Part shown: positions 47,017-58,950 of the stretch, piece by piece | Numbering within the stretch: the first letter of the stretch is position 1 | How the letters are laid out: each line of letters begins with the position of its first letter | NCBI GenBank assembly: GCA_023512835.1 | Contig: CM042087.1 | Span: forward strand, 56,430,397 to 56,494,396 | From: Taxillus chinensis | Taxonomy: Eukaryota; Streptophyta; Magnoliopsida; Santalales; Loranthaceae | Length of the DNA: 64,000 nt | Reading direction: 5' to 3' | The notes under the pieces: generated by a model | Seen by the model: the letters and a program-made list of their open reading frames with translations, nothing else | Database searches by the model: none | What the model was told of the DNA's origin: nothing | Made by a program: the position numbers and the translations under genes

Positions 47017-48506
47017 TGGCTCATACGCTACCATTTTATTTTATTCAGGTTATTGTCTGCTGTGCTCTTTCTATCACCCACCAATTAACTAATTAATAAC
47101 AGCCACCGCCAATATTATGTTTCTATGGGAATAACAATCCTTAAACAAGGACCCAAAAGAAGATAAGAAAAAAGAAATCATATATATGGGGGGCGATTCA
47201 TGTAAAATCGAATGAGAAAGGTGGTGGTGGTCCATCAAGTATACTGCTCATTGGCCTTGCATATCAAGCAACCCTTTCTCTATTTTCTCTCTCTTGGCTC
47301 TGTGTGTGTATGCCTACTGCCTGCCTGCAACATTCATGGCAAATGAATCATGACCAGCACTCTAGCTGAAATACCCATGTGAGTTCTTATCATCCCCTTC
47401 TCTCTATTTTATCTTCATAGTTTTTTCTTTTTCTTTTTTCCTTACAAGCCCTCTTCCCCTCTCTCTCCCTCTTTATAATTTATATACCCCGGCGGTCGGG
47501 AAGACAGTAAATGTTTTTCAATCTTTTGAAATTTTCGTACGAATTTGATTTTTGACGTTGCTTTATTCGCCTATATTTCACAATCAAACAAAGCTGACAG
47601 CCAACACATATGTAGTTTTATTTTTATATATGCCATTACATGTTATTTTCAATGGTTTAATAAAAAATAAAATAATATGTACTACCTTGACGGGGTGGGG
47701 GGACTTAATTAAGGAGTGCTTTTGAACGAATGGGTATTTGTAGCAAAGAAGGCGGTTTCTCGGCTTTTGCTTTAGCAGTCAAGGTCGTCACATCCTCAAA
47801 CAAAAGGTATAGACTGTATAGTATATGAGACCTAGCTATAACTTTACAAAAAATGAAAGAACGTACAAAAAAAATACAAACACACTCTCTCTCTTTAACC
47901 GCCTAGCTAAAGAGGAGCGGGCAGAGAGTACTATGCTTAAAGGTGGGTATGGTATGGGTATGGGTATGGGTATGGGTATGTAGAGAGAGAGAAAGAGAGG
48001 TACGAGAGGAAGTCACCTTTTCCTTTTTCTCTCTCATAACATGAGTCCGCTGGACTTCTTCGGTTAAAGACTTAAAGTAGAGAGATGATGAGGAAATTTC
48101 GTTGTATGTTTTCCATGGTTAAAGCAGGTCTGTTTCTTTCGATCTTCTGACTTATAATATACCTCTTAAGATTTACAGTTTCATCTTTTCCCTTCTAATT
48201 CCTCTCTTCTATCCCCTACTTTCTCTCCTCTCACCTCTATATACCCACAAATTTTTTTGGGTATCTCTATAGATATTGAATTTGGGTTGCACAGCAGTAT
48301 CATCTTCGATCCCCAGATTTGTTTTGTTAATTTGCTTCCGATTTCAATGTTGTGTTCTAATTAAGTGGGGGTTTAAACTTATTTCTGCAACCATTTAAAG
48401 ATTTTATCCATATTTCTGGATTTAGGTGTTGAGGGTTTTGATGAGGTCTCTGTGGAGATGGACAAGGTTGAGATTTTCTAGTACAACCTACTAGCTATTG
48501 TCTTCT
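42961..48506. other. Intergenic and NAC upstream region
   Basis: No gene is supported. Reading frames near 42972-43250 and 44080-44160 look faintly protein-like but match no family I know. Microsatellites: (CT)n 44425-44455, (GA)n 45385-45471, (TA)n 46032-46084 and 46974-47014, and five GGTATG units at 47947-47980. CT-rich blocks at 47395-47470 and 48000-48240 may be core promoter or 5' UTR of the NAC gene. Confidence 0.45.
45385..45471. repeat. (GA)n microsatellite
   Basis: About 43 uninterrupted GA units, preceded by a 12-G run (45371-45382). Confidence 0.95.
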
Positions 48507-48548
48507 ATGGTTGTTAATTTCAACATATCCAGCTATGAACACGAATAA
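48507..48548 (+). CDS. uORF overlapping the NAC start codon
   Basis: ATG at 48507 opens a 13-codon frame ([13 protein letters not shown]) ending in TAA at 48546-48548. It overlaps the NAC ATG (48535) in another frame, so a ribosome that translates it cannot reinitiate at the NAC start without backing up. Whether it lies in the transcript depends on the unseen transcription start. No peptide family was recognised. Confidence 0.4.
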   Translation: MVVNFNISSYEHE

Positions 48549-49062
48549 TAGTAGTAATCAACAAGCTAGCTCCATCAACAGCGCCTCTCATCTCATAGAT
48601 GCCAAGCTCGAAGAGCACCAGATGTGTGGATCCAAGCACTGTCCTGGCTGCGGCCACAAGCTTGAATCCAAACCGGTACATCTCCGATTCATCAAAAATA
48701 CATCTCAACTATATCCTTCTCTTCTCTTGGTGTATATATTTGTCATGTGCCCATCCAAAAAAAAAAAACTCTTCTTTCTTCTTGAAGTATGTTAAACTAT
48801 ATATTGATTTTTTTTAATACATAATTTATTTTTATTATCACAATACATATATATGTTGACTGCAGGACTGGTTAGGTCTGCCAGCAGGTGTGAAGTTTGA
48901 TCCAACCGACCAGGAACTGATAGAACACCTCGAAGCCAAAGTGGAAACCAAAAACGACATGAAATCTCACCCTTTGATAGATGAGTTCATCCCCACAATT
49001 GAAGGTGAAGATGGGATTTGCTATACTCACCCTGAAAAACTTCCAGGTAATTATTATTATTA

Positions 49063-49095
<33 letters not shown>

Positions 49096-50100
49096 TTGTA
49101 TGCCGCAGAAGAATAATTACAAATTTTACAATGATTACATATATTTATATATATTTTGTTATCTAAAAACTATCTTATGATTATTATTTAAAAATTAGGC
49201 TTTACCCCATTTTATTTTATGTCCTCTCGATTCGTGTGTCTAAACCGTAAAGGCAAAATCAAATTTTCAATGAGCTTGAGAGTTTGTTATGACTTTCATG
49301 AACAATCTCAACTGTTTCACTCTCCTCATATGTACTTTTATATATTCGTTGGTTGCACCTAAATCAACCTATCTTTGAGTTAATTTAATTTTTGATTTTT
49401 TTTTGATAATTAATTAAAGTTGCTTATATTCTTCTAGATATATAATTATATATAATATTAAATTTTGTAGGAGTGACTAGAGATGGGTTGAGCAGGCACT
49501 TTTTCCACAGGCCGTCCAAAGCCTACACCACCGGAACTCGGAAGCGGCGAAAAATACAGACAGAATGCGACCTCACCGGCGGCGAAACACGGTGGCACAA
49601 GACGGGGAAGACCCGGGCAGTGATGGTGAACGGGAAGCAAAAGGGGTGCAAGAAAATCCTGGTGCTCTACACCAATTTCGGAAAACATAGGAAGCCCGAG
49701 AAAACCAACTGGGTGATGCACCAGTACCACCTGGGGACGTCCGAGGAAGAGAAGGACGGAGAACTGGTGGTGTCCAAGATTTTCTACCAGACGCAGCCCC
49801 GACAATGCAGCTGGTCCGACAGGACCCTACTCCTTTCTGCCGCAGCAGCAGCCGCAGCCGCTGCCGCCTCATCCGAAGGGAGTGGCGCCGCAGCAGAAGC
49901 TGTCGGTGGCGGGAGCTGTTCTTCCAAGGAAATGCTTATCGGACAGAGAGGCGACCTCCCCGGCCTTCCAGCCACTTACACCGCTGTGGATATCCAGCAA
50001 TTGAAATCCGACCATTTCGGCTTTGACCCGTTCCGGAGAAGCTTCGATGATGTAATTAACAATTAATTATTATATTTATTTTGTTTATACACACACACAC

Positions 50101-50157
<57 letters not shown>

Positions 50158-52746
50158 GCATTGCAAATTGGTTTTGATTAATTCATATGTGGTTGTGATT
50201 AATGGCGTGCGCGCAGGCGGGGGCGGGAGAGGCATCAGCGGCACCTCCAGGGGAGTGTGGTCCGGCGAGGCCGTCGGGAGGCATGTGCGAGGAGCATGTA
50301 CAGAGGAGGCCGCATCACGTGACCCACGAAAGCCAGATGCCTCAGCATCATCATCAACATATTAATGCCACTGCAGCGTTCCACGTCAGCAGGCCGTCGC
50401 TGCCCATCTCCACCGTCATCTCTCCGTCGCCGCTCCACCACACCTCCATCATTCTTGATGAGGACTCTTACCATCGAATTATGCTCCAGAATGAAAATTT
50501 CCAGGTAATTAACGACTTTAATTAATTCCTTATATATATATACTGCAAATGAGTGAACCAATCAAGTTGCATTTCTAGTGCATGGCAGGGCACGCAATTC
50601 CAAATTTCTCATATACTAACCATAACCTTTTTTTTTTTGGGATACACTATATAAAGAAAGCAAAAACTTAGACGTGGAGGGTTCAATTACTTAATAAGGA
50701 AGTTCCAAATTCGGAACTGAATTATTGTTCTAATTAATTTGGTGGATCACATTTATTCTACGTGTCCTCAGCTCTACAATGTGTAGTCTGTCAAATCAAC
50801 ATATTTTTCTTATCAGAGGATCGCGCCCTCTTTTATCTACTTTATTGATTTCAGTGTTAACATGGTGTATGTATGTAAAAATATTTGATGTGGATAAATT
50901 TGAGCAACAGGGAGAACAGGAGCAACAACAACATCATCATAAAATGGGAGGAAGGTCAGCATCTGGTCTCGAAGAAGTCATTATGGGCTGCACTTCAACA
51001 GATATGAAAGGGGTAACTTTATCACATGTATATATATATATATGGCTGCATTTTTAACTCTGAAATCATATAAAACTGAATATATATACACACACACATA
51101 CCAACTATACAAACCGGATAAGATATGGAAGGAAAGGAAAGGCAATCAGGAAATTAAATATATGAACTTTGAAGGACAAAAGAAGACCATGAATCCTCTA
51201 ACTCCATAACACACCAAACTGTTCAAAATAAAGAGGCAGGATGGCAGAAAACATCTTTTTCTCTTTTTCTTTATCTCTTTATTTCTTTTTGATTATTCCT
51301 GTTATTCTCAAGTACCACAAAAGTTCCCGTTAAATATATAATAAAATAATAATTTGGAACTTTATGTGTGGTGGAGATATTTTGAGTATCATATTTTTTT
51401 GTGACTTGTTTTAGAATAAGTTAGTATATATTATACGTTGTTGAAGAAGCATTCGTATAGGTGATTGAATAAGTGACAGCTAAACATGAGAAAGTGATTG
51501 ATAATTAAATTTAATAATGAATAATTGGGAAAGATATCTAAAAAGCATACAATGTGAAACTTGAAACCGTCATTAATGAAAGTTAAAAGATTGCTCTTTT
51601 CTTTTCGTTCTGTTGAAATATTACAAAAGAAGCAAGAAAATGAAGTTGTGCCTTTTCCTTTAGGCCAGTTGGTTTTGTCCCAATGAATGTAACACTAGCC
51701 GTGTCCACGACCACGTAATAGTGAATTAAAAAAATTCTATATCCAAGGAAATATTAAATAACTTTTAACATTTGTGTGTCTCTTTGCATGTTATTCCTCT
51801 TTTGGTCTAAAAGTCAAAAGGACGTTTCTTCATGCATAATTAGTAATGGTAATTTTCTTGGTAAGCAATTTATGACATGCTATAATAATAATTATAGAAA
51901 ATTTCTTCATATAATTATAGTTTTTGTCGACAAACTACACAAGTTGTTATGTCTATTGGTCAAAGCATTTTTATGAAGAAAAGAAATATTTATCATAGGT
52001 CAACAGTGTCCATAATTGTGGACAAAATTTGTAAAAGAAATCTTTTAAAAACTATTTTCTATGTAATTCATCTTTTCTATTTGTTTTTATGAAATTGGGT
52101 GGACAAAATCCATAAGCGGGGTCCATTTACATGTAGTTTTCTTTTTTTTTTAATGCATTTATTCAGTTCGTAAACCACCAACCCCACACACCCAAAGAAA
52201 AAAACAACACTGCACCATTGTGTTAATTAAGTAGTTTCATTCAAAGATTCAGAATGTCAATGCTTCTAGTGTTTGCTAGAGTACGATACATGTTGCTTTT
52301 AGCCACATGCATGCACCTTATTAAGCTATGTTTGTAGTGTTTAATTTATCTATGATAGATTTTCCATTTAACTAGGTGCAACTTTTTAAGAAAAATAAAT
52401 TATTAACAAGTGTATATGTATGTATAGACACTCGATAAATATGTTGTCACGTTACACACCAAAACAAAGTCGTTTAAATTAATGACAACATACCTAAATA
52501 ATGTCAACTTTAGTCAAAAAAATATCTGCAACATTCTATGTACGTTTTACAATAAACATTTTGGTAAATTTTTCTACTTATTCTTGAGAATTCCACTACT
52601 GATTTGTCATTTGAGTTTTTATTAAATAACAAATATGCCGTCATTTATGTTGTTTGTAGGAGTCAACCATGACAAATCCACAGGACGCAGAATGGTTGAA
52701 GTACTCCTTCTGGCCTGAACCAGACAACTCAGATCATCACGCATAA
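48535..52746 (+). CDS. NAC075: NAC transcription factor, NAC075-like (6 exons)
   Basis: This is a DNA-binding NAC factor of the NAC075/SND2-related group, which regulates vascular and secondary-wall genes in the nucleus. Exons: 48535-48675, 48866-49046, 49471-50051, 50217-50504, 50911-51012, 52660-52746. They total 1380 nt, or 459 residues, close to family length. The N-terminus has a Cys cluster (C31, C36, C39 in [14 protein letters not shown]), typical of this group. The NAC domain, about residues 48-220, shows [69 protein letters not shown] and [11 protein letters not shown] ten-Ala run follows at 231-240, then His-rich stretches. The C-terminus is [11 protein letters not shown]. Exon 5 and the 1.6 kb last intron are the least certain. 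NAC075 is favoured over SND2 by the [13 protein letters not shown] head and the GVTRDGL segment. Confidence 0.88.
50090..50158. repeat. Compound (CA)n(CT)n(TA)n microsatellite in NAC intron 3
   Basis: ACACAC, then CTCTCT, then TATATA runs lie between exons 3 and 4, near the acceptor of a 165-bp intron. Confidence 0.9.
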
Positions 52747-53440
52747 AAAGCAAAAAGTGGGATACCCATAAAAGGGGGAGAGGGCAGAGGGGGGTGGGGG
52801 GGGTTAAACAGTAACAAAACCATTACCTATATACATACAGACAAAATCATTTTCAACATCATTATAGTCGTTGATGCTGGCTAGCCTTCCTGTCAAGTCG
52901 TTATAATTTTAATTTTTAGCTAAAAGAGAGAGAAGCAGGCAGAAAACATCCCTCTCTCATCAGTTTCTCTCTATATGTGGGGTTTTTGCTGTACTTTTGC
53001 TTTCTGTTGTCCATGCTAAGAGAGCATGCAACTGTGCTGTGTGTACTACAATCAGTTTTGGGAAAGAGTGAAAAAGAAAGCAGCAGCGAGCGAAAGAAGA
53101 AAGAAAAAGAAGGCCAAAGAGAAAAGGCTGCTCTCTCCATATTGACACGCAGCGAGAGGCGGGGGAGAGAGAAGAGAACCAAATTAAGACAGCGCGCAAA
53201 GCAATGCATGAAAATCGTCACCGTGGGCGCCGTGATTGAAGGATCATCTCTTTATGTATTGTATTTTTATGTCCATTATTAATTATTGTTTTATTTATTC
53301 GTCCGTATTTATACTGATATACTCACTCTCCTTTCTTACGTTTTTTTTTCTGTTTCTCCTTTCTATTTTTTCAGAGGAAAATGTCATATATTATATAGGG
53401 CTGTGTGAAAATTCAACAGGAGAATTCTGATCGTGTTGTT
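52747..53440 (+). other. NAC 3' UTR region
   Basis: This is transcribed-looking flank after the stop, with a G-rich cluster (52774-52803) and purine-rich DNA at 53060-53180. ORFs on both strands at 52916-53280 arise from the purine bias. No polyadenylation site is asserted. Confidence 0.4.
52774..52803 (+). promoter_or_regulatory. Candidate G-quadruplex in the NAC 3' UTR
   Basis: Four G-tracts (5, 3, 6 and 8 G) with loops of 3, 4 and 1 bases start 28 bp after the stop codon, on the sense strand. The spacing meets the usual quadruplex rule. A function is not shown. Confidence 0.55.
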
Positions 53441-56400
53441 AATCACTTGCCTGTTGTAGATTGTGAATTCCTTTATTTATGAAAATCTGCATGCCTTATA
53501 CATGCATGTACGTGTGCATGTATGTATAAGTCAAACTTGTAAATTATAAGGCCTGACTGACAAATATAAACACATATATTGTGTATATATGCATGTATGT
53601 ATTAAGGTAACAACTAACATTGTACTAACATATTGGAATGTACAATTGAGTTAATTTTTGGAGTTTAAGGAATTAAATCATAAGAGTGTTGTATAAAACT
53701 ATTAGGCTAGAATGCATTTATATTGAGTTTTCTTTATTGTCTTTTAAATTTTAGTTAAAAATGACACTCCCTATAAATTTATCTTAAAATTTACTTATTT
53801 ATAAAAAATCCTTCAGCTCCTATAATTTCTTTATTCTATTAAAATATATTCCTATATTTTTTATTTTCTACTTATTATCGTCGTTCAAAAATCAACATAT
53901 ATCAAAAATAATAGAAAAATTATAGAAAAATTTTTGATGAAAGAATAGTAAATTAGAAAAGTACTTTTCATTCTCTATCTCCAAATTATATTTAAAAAAA
54001 GCTAATTAAAGACTTTTTATTCAAATCTTTAAAAAAATTCATAAATTATAGAGAAAGTGAATATATAGGAAAATTGATATGAATGTACTGAGAAAACATG
54101 ATAAAATTAAATATATATCTACTATCATTATAAATTTTGAGATCTCTTCTCATTGATTTAATTGATCTTATGAATTATTTACAGATTAATATGATGCCAC
54201 TTTATATATATATATATATATATATATAATTGAAGGAAGGAAAATATTAGTTAATTAAAATGATGAGCACATAATTATCAGTTTTGATCTACTTCATTTA
54301 ATTCACAATATCATTTATTGGCCATGCTAGACCAACTATGATGACGCCGATTGCATGCATCATTTATATGTGAGCTGTAGCTTAGGGAACAATTGAAAAA
54401 CAAACGATGAGTGCTTAATATGGTCCTGTTGTTTAATACATGGAAGGAAGCGTTTTATAAATAACTTGGATATTGGTACGTATTTGCAGCTCGAAAATTT
54501 GAAATACAGAGATGTATATGTAAGTAGCTGCATGACTAGCTATAGTTGTGATGTCATAGGGGGATATCATTTTAAATGTCGGACACTCATCGATCTTTAT
54601 TAGCTGTTTTGTAACTTGTATGGAGGCTCTCTTTACTACTTTATTCTATTCCATATATAGATTCGATTTTTTTTTCTTCTTTTCTAGCGGTAAAATTAGA
54701 GATGTGCACATACATGGGGGGGGGGGGGGGGGGGGGGGGTGTGGTAGTGAGAGAGAGAGAGAGAGAGAGAGGAGGGGGGGGAGAGAGAGAGAGAGAGAGA
54801 GAGAAACGTGCATGAGGCATCTATCTTTCCGTTCATGGGATGTGCATGAAATAAAGCAAAACAAAGCAAACATTCTGGAGGGAATAAACACGTACGAAGG
54901 AAGAAAGAAGGATGGACCAAGAATAAGTCCTCTCCCGTCGTCACAGACAGCTTACGTGACGGCTCGTATCATCCATATTCTATATCCGGATACGTACCCG
55001 ACCGCTCACAACGTCAATAGGTGATATTTGAACTTTGATCTTTCCTGTGAAAGGCAAGATTGATATTGATTCAGGAAAAAAAAACAAAAAAAAAAACAAA
55101 AAATGCCCAAATAATTGAATGATGTTGTAAAGCCAAGAGGGGGTTGATTGTTCATCCATATCCCTCGTCAGCCCCCATTTGCCTATATATATTAAGCACC
55201 CTCCCCCTCTTTGGCATGGAAGTAAGAAAAGAAAAAGATAATAATAACGATCGAAATTTACTAAATAAAGTTAATAATCTAATTAAGCAAACTTTCAAAG
55301 AAAAAATTGATAAAAATTAATTTATAAATTAATAAAAATAAGATTAAAATTTATACTTAATGCTACAATATTGTTAGGAATATAATGTGAAAACAAATAA
55401 AACCAGATATTGATGAGTCAAAAGGAAAACTATATTAACTCAAGTATTGTAGGAACATAATGAGCAGTGATCTATTAAATTACAATGAAAATATATTCTA
55501 ATATTTCAACAAAGCAAACTTGAAAACAAGAATATGAATGAATGTAATTATCTTTGAAGCTCATATTGTTCATTAACATTTAAAAACTCTTCAAACCATA
55601 ATTACAAGAGTTACAACATCTTTAATTTATAGATGTGTGCCTTGAAGTAGAAAAGAAAATTCTTAAACTGTTTTTGCATCTTCTTTATCATCTTCATCTA
55701 GAAAAAGAATTTTTATGGAAACTGTTTAATTATAGATTTTCCTAAATCTTCATAGCATTTTCTATTAATCTTCATTACGTAGACGACACATCATCACTTT
55801 GTCTTGTTGGAAGATACATAAATGTCATATTGAAGTCCTAGATTTTTGATTTGGGTCTTCTTTCTATAATTCAGAAAAATTCTACTTCGACGGTCTTCGA
55901 ACCATTCCCTCAAGAACCACTATGTCAAGTCTTTTTCTATCTCAAATCTTCCATCACAACTTCTCCCCAAGCCTTACTTTGAGACTTCTTTATTAAGACT
56001 CATATCTTGTTCTTTGAATAAGTCCTTTGAGCTGTTTGTTTCAAATTTTTACTTTCAAAACACTTCTTCAAACCTTACTATCTTGATACTTCTCAATTTG
56101 AAATGTTTTCTGTTTTGAAACATCTCCAAGACCCAAATCAAGTCTTAACTTAAAAATAACTTATGCACTTCTCTATCAATTATCTAATAATCATAAGTAG
56201 ACAAGTCTTCATTAAATGTTTGATTGCTTAATCAAATCCATATGAAGCAACAAGATGCATTCACTAATATTAAAAGTGTAATCAAGTTGCATATACTAAC
56301 AGTTAATACTCATACCCATTAGGATTAATGTCCTAAAGATACAATGAAGTAATATGATCAATAATAATTTCAAAACATGTCATATGCATGGTGGACCTAT

Positions 56401-56680
56401 AGACTTTAAAAATGAAATTCCTCAAAAAAAAAGAGTAATTATAAATAATGACCATAATTTGGAGACACATATTCCTAACGAAACACAAGTTGAAGCAACA
56501 AAAAAGATTCTACGATAATGGAGGATTTTGAAGGTTCTAGGGAAAACCCAAAAGAGTTTCAAAAAATACTTATTAATTATATTTTTACAATAATGTATGG
56601 AATCAAAATAATATAAAATATATATATATGAGTTTTTTTTCATATTTAGCTATCTGTAATATTATTAATAGAAATGAGGA
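53441..56680. other. AT-rich intergenic DNA
   Basis: No gene is supported. It holds (TA)n at 54205-54229, the G-run/GA block at 54716-54803, and from about 55370 a TGTTAGGAATATAATGTG start that could be an old Copia LTR without a visible partner. Confidence 0.4.
54716..54803. repeat. G24 homopolymer followed by GA repeats
   Basis: 24 consecutive G (54716-54739), then TGTGGTAGT, then two GA runs separated by GGAGGGGGGG. It produces Gly/Arg/Glu or Leu/Ser/Pro artefact ORFs on both strands. Confidence 0.9.
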
Positions 56681-56685
56681 TCTTG

Positions 56686-57065
56686 TGTTGGGAAGTGTTG
56701 TCCCACATGGAAGAATTTGGGAAAGCCAAGGAGGTTAATATAGTGGAGTAGGCATAAATTGTCACAACGCATTTTAAAGCCATGCAGGCCGATGTGGCGA
56801 GCCCAAAGCGGACAATATTGTGACATGCGAGTGGGCCTGTACCTTAGCCCGATCCTAACAAGTGGTATCAGAGCCTGGTTGTCTCCCGGAAAGGTATTCC
56901 ATGATATCGAAAGTCTTCTCGGCATAGTGTGATCGAGCGGCGTGTTTCATAGTGTGCGGCGGTATACAAAACCTTTGTCACCAGGTAATCGAACCAGTAT
57001 AATCTCAATCAATGTGTGGATTGAGGGGAACCAGTATGCAGGTGCGCCTTGGCCCGATCCTAACA
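56686..57065 (+). mobile_element. TRIM retrotransposon (TSD TCTTG), 3' LTR mostly deleted
   Basis: The 5' LTR TGTTGGGAAG...GATCCTAACA is 56686-56860. The primer-binding site TGGTATCAGAGC is at 56863-56874. The internal part follows, then only the last two dozen bases of the 3' LTR (GCCTTGGCCCGATCCTAACA) to 57065. Identical TCTTG flanks (56681-56685 and 57066-57070) fix both ends. It is related to the elements at 309 and 42341 and inserted beside or within an old Copia. Confidence 0.9.
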
Positions 57066-57070
57066 TCTTG

Positions 57071-58634
57071 AACTAAGATCTGTCATTAAATGTAAAACAA
57101 GCTAACGAAAACAAATGGAAAGACACCATACATGTGTGAATTAGATTTGATTAAAAAGAAAAAGGTTCTGAACCTATAACTCCCACACCTAAAGTTGCAA
57201 AACTCATGGGTTTCAAAGGTTGTTATGTATAAGAGAAATTATAAAAATGATATTTGTAAGATATAAAACTAGTTTGGTCATATAAGGTTTTCTCAAATAC
57301 GTGATATTGATTATGAAGAAACATATTCTTCTATTATGGATACAATAACATTTTGTTGTAGTATTTGAAAATGTTAAAATGCACAATATGGATTATTGGA
57401 TAATAATATTTAATGAGAAATGAAGCATTAAAATCAAAAATCAAAGGATTTATATTCCATAAAATTGCAAAGTAAATATAACTTAAAGGAATTTGGGTGC
57501 ATGTGGTATAATTACCTAAGTAAATATTTATTACAAAATAACTATATGAATAAGCTTATATGTCCATTTGTATTCATTAAGAAAGCAACATCTGGATATG
57601 TACATTATTATCACATTACTTAATTATATCATTATAACTTGTACAAAAATATTAAAAACAATGAAATGTTAAAAGATGATTTTAAAATGAAGCACTTAGT
57701 AGAAACCTAATTTTATCATGGTTGATAGATTGAACACATGCAAAGTAGTGTGTTTATACATTAATCAAATTATACTAAAAAAATTCTTAAACACTCTAAT
57801 ATAGATAAAGCAAAACCTTTAAGCACACCGATGGTGGTAAGATCATTTAATGTTAAATAAAAGTTCTATTTTGCCCTCATGAAGATAATGAAGAAGTCCT
57901 TGGTTTGAAAATATCATATTTCAGTGAAATTGGAACACTAATGTATCTTGTCAATTACATACAACCTGATATTGGTTTGCCACTAACTTATTAGCTAGTT
58001 ATAGTTCATTTCCTACTTAGAAACACTAATTAAATGGCATTAAACATATTTTTGTTACCTTTAAGATACAATTGATGTAGGTTTATTCTATATGAATAAA
58101 TCAAAGTACTAATTGGTTTTACATATGAAGTTACCTAGTAGATCTATACAAAGTAAGATCACAAACTACACATGTATTCAATTGTAAAGAAACAACAATT
58201 TCATGGTGCACCAAAAAGTAGACACTTGGATCATCAAACAATACTGAAGTGATAGTATTACATGAATTCAATAGAGAATATGCCTAATTATGACTAATGA
58301 TACAATATATCCAAACGGTGCGGCTTGTGGCTTATAAGTTCATAAAGAGTTAACTTTCATTATTTGAGGACAATGTTGTAGTGTTTCTCGATTAAATGAA
58401 GACTGCATTAGAAGTGATTGGAACAAAGCATATACCACCAAAGATTTTTTCTATTATACACAATAACTATTAAAGAATAAAGACATAAATATACAATACA
58501 TTAGGACAAGTGACATGCTAACCTATTTACAAAGCCAAACCTACTTTAGTATTCAAAAAACACATGCATAACAAATGCATCATCTTCACCAAATATAACA
58601 TGTAGTATTACGTATTTATAAGGGAGAGTTATTG
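57071..58634 (+). pseudogene. Ty1/Copia reverse transcriptase-RNase H remnant
   Basis: Plus-strand reading with many stops and shifts gives, in Copia order: an RYKTSLVI(stop)GF segment (RYKARLVAQGF), a MDYWIIIF-like RT stretch, a HWNGIKHI-like match (LNGIKHIFV) before RNase H, a SQTTHVF-type segment, EFNREYA, MIQYIQ, FEDNVVVF (normally YEDNAAC) and TKHIPPKIF. The reading frame is beyond repair and long portions of RT are deleted. The family differs from the minus-strand Copia at 19-23 kb. Confidence 0.8.
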
Positions 58635-58950
58635 TGTTAGATCATAGTTTTTTTTTTCCTTCAATTTAGTTTTTTTTTAATCTCAAAAGATTTTTGGCTA
58701 GAGAATGGTTATTAATGAGGATATAAGTGTATGACAAAAGTGTACAATTGTGTGTGGGCAAGTAGAGTGTTGTAAAAAGTCAAGGAGGGTGCATGGGTTA
58801 TCCACCCTCCTTTCACCTACCCCTATTTGTTTATGTAAGGTGTCCTTGCTTTGGTATTGTATCCAAATGAAAAGAGAAGAAATAAAAGAACAAAATCTCT
58901 CTATACTACTATTTGTGCTTGTCATTGTGCATTCTTATTTATATTATAAA
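58635..58950 (+). mobile_element. Probable 3' LTR of the plus-strand Copia remnant
   Basis: A purine tract AAGGGAGAG precedes TGTTAGATCATAG at 58635, the usual layout at a Copia 3' LTR. The right end is not resolved. ORFs in it are shadows. Confidence 0.5.

Noticed and set aside
47941..47980. GGTATG repeats as a possible interstitial telomere
   Set aside because: The unit is not the plant telomere repeat TTTAGGG and there are only about five copies; treated as a simple repeat.
49458..49975. Minus-strand ORFs of 63-115 aa over NAC exon 3
   Set aside because: Antisense shadows of a GC-rich coding exon.
52916..53282. ORFs of 79-101 aa after the NAC gene
   Set aside because: They arise from purine-rich 3' flank and overlap on both strands. 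No conserved motif was seen.
54620..55024. 134-aa ORF with Gly and Arg/Glu tracts
   Set aside because: Most of its unusual composition comes from the G24 and GA repeats. No start context, homology or splice partner was seen.
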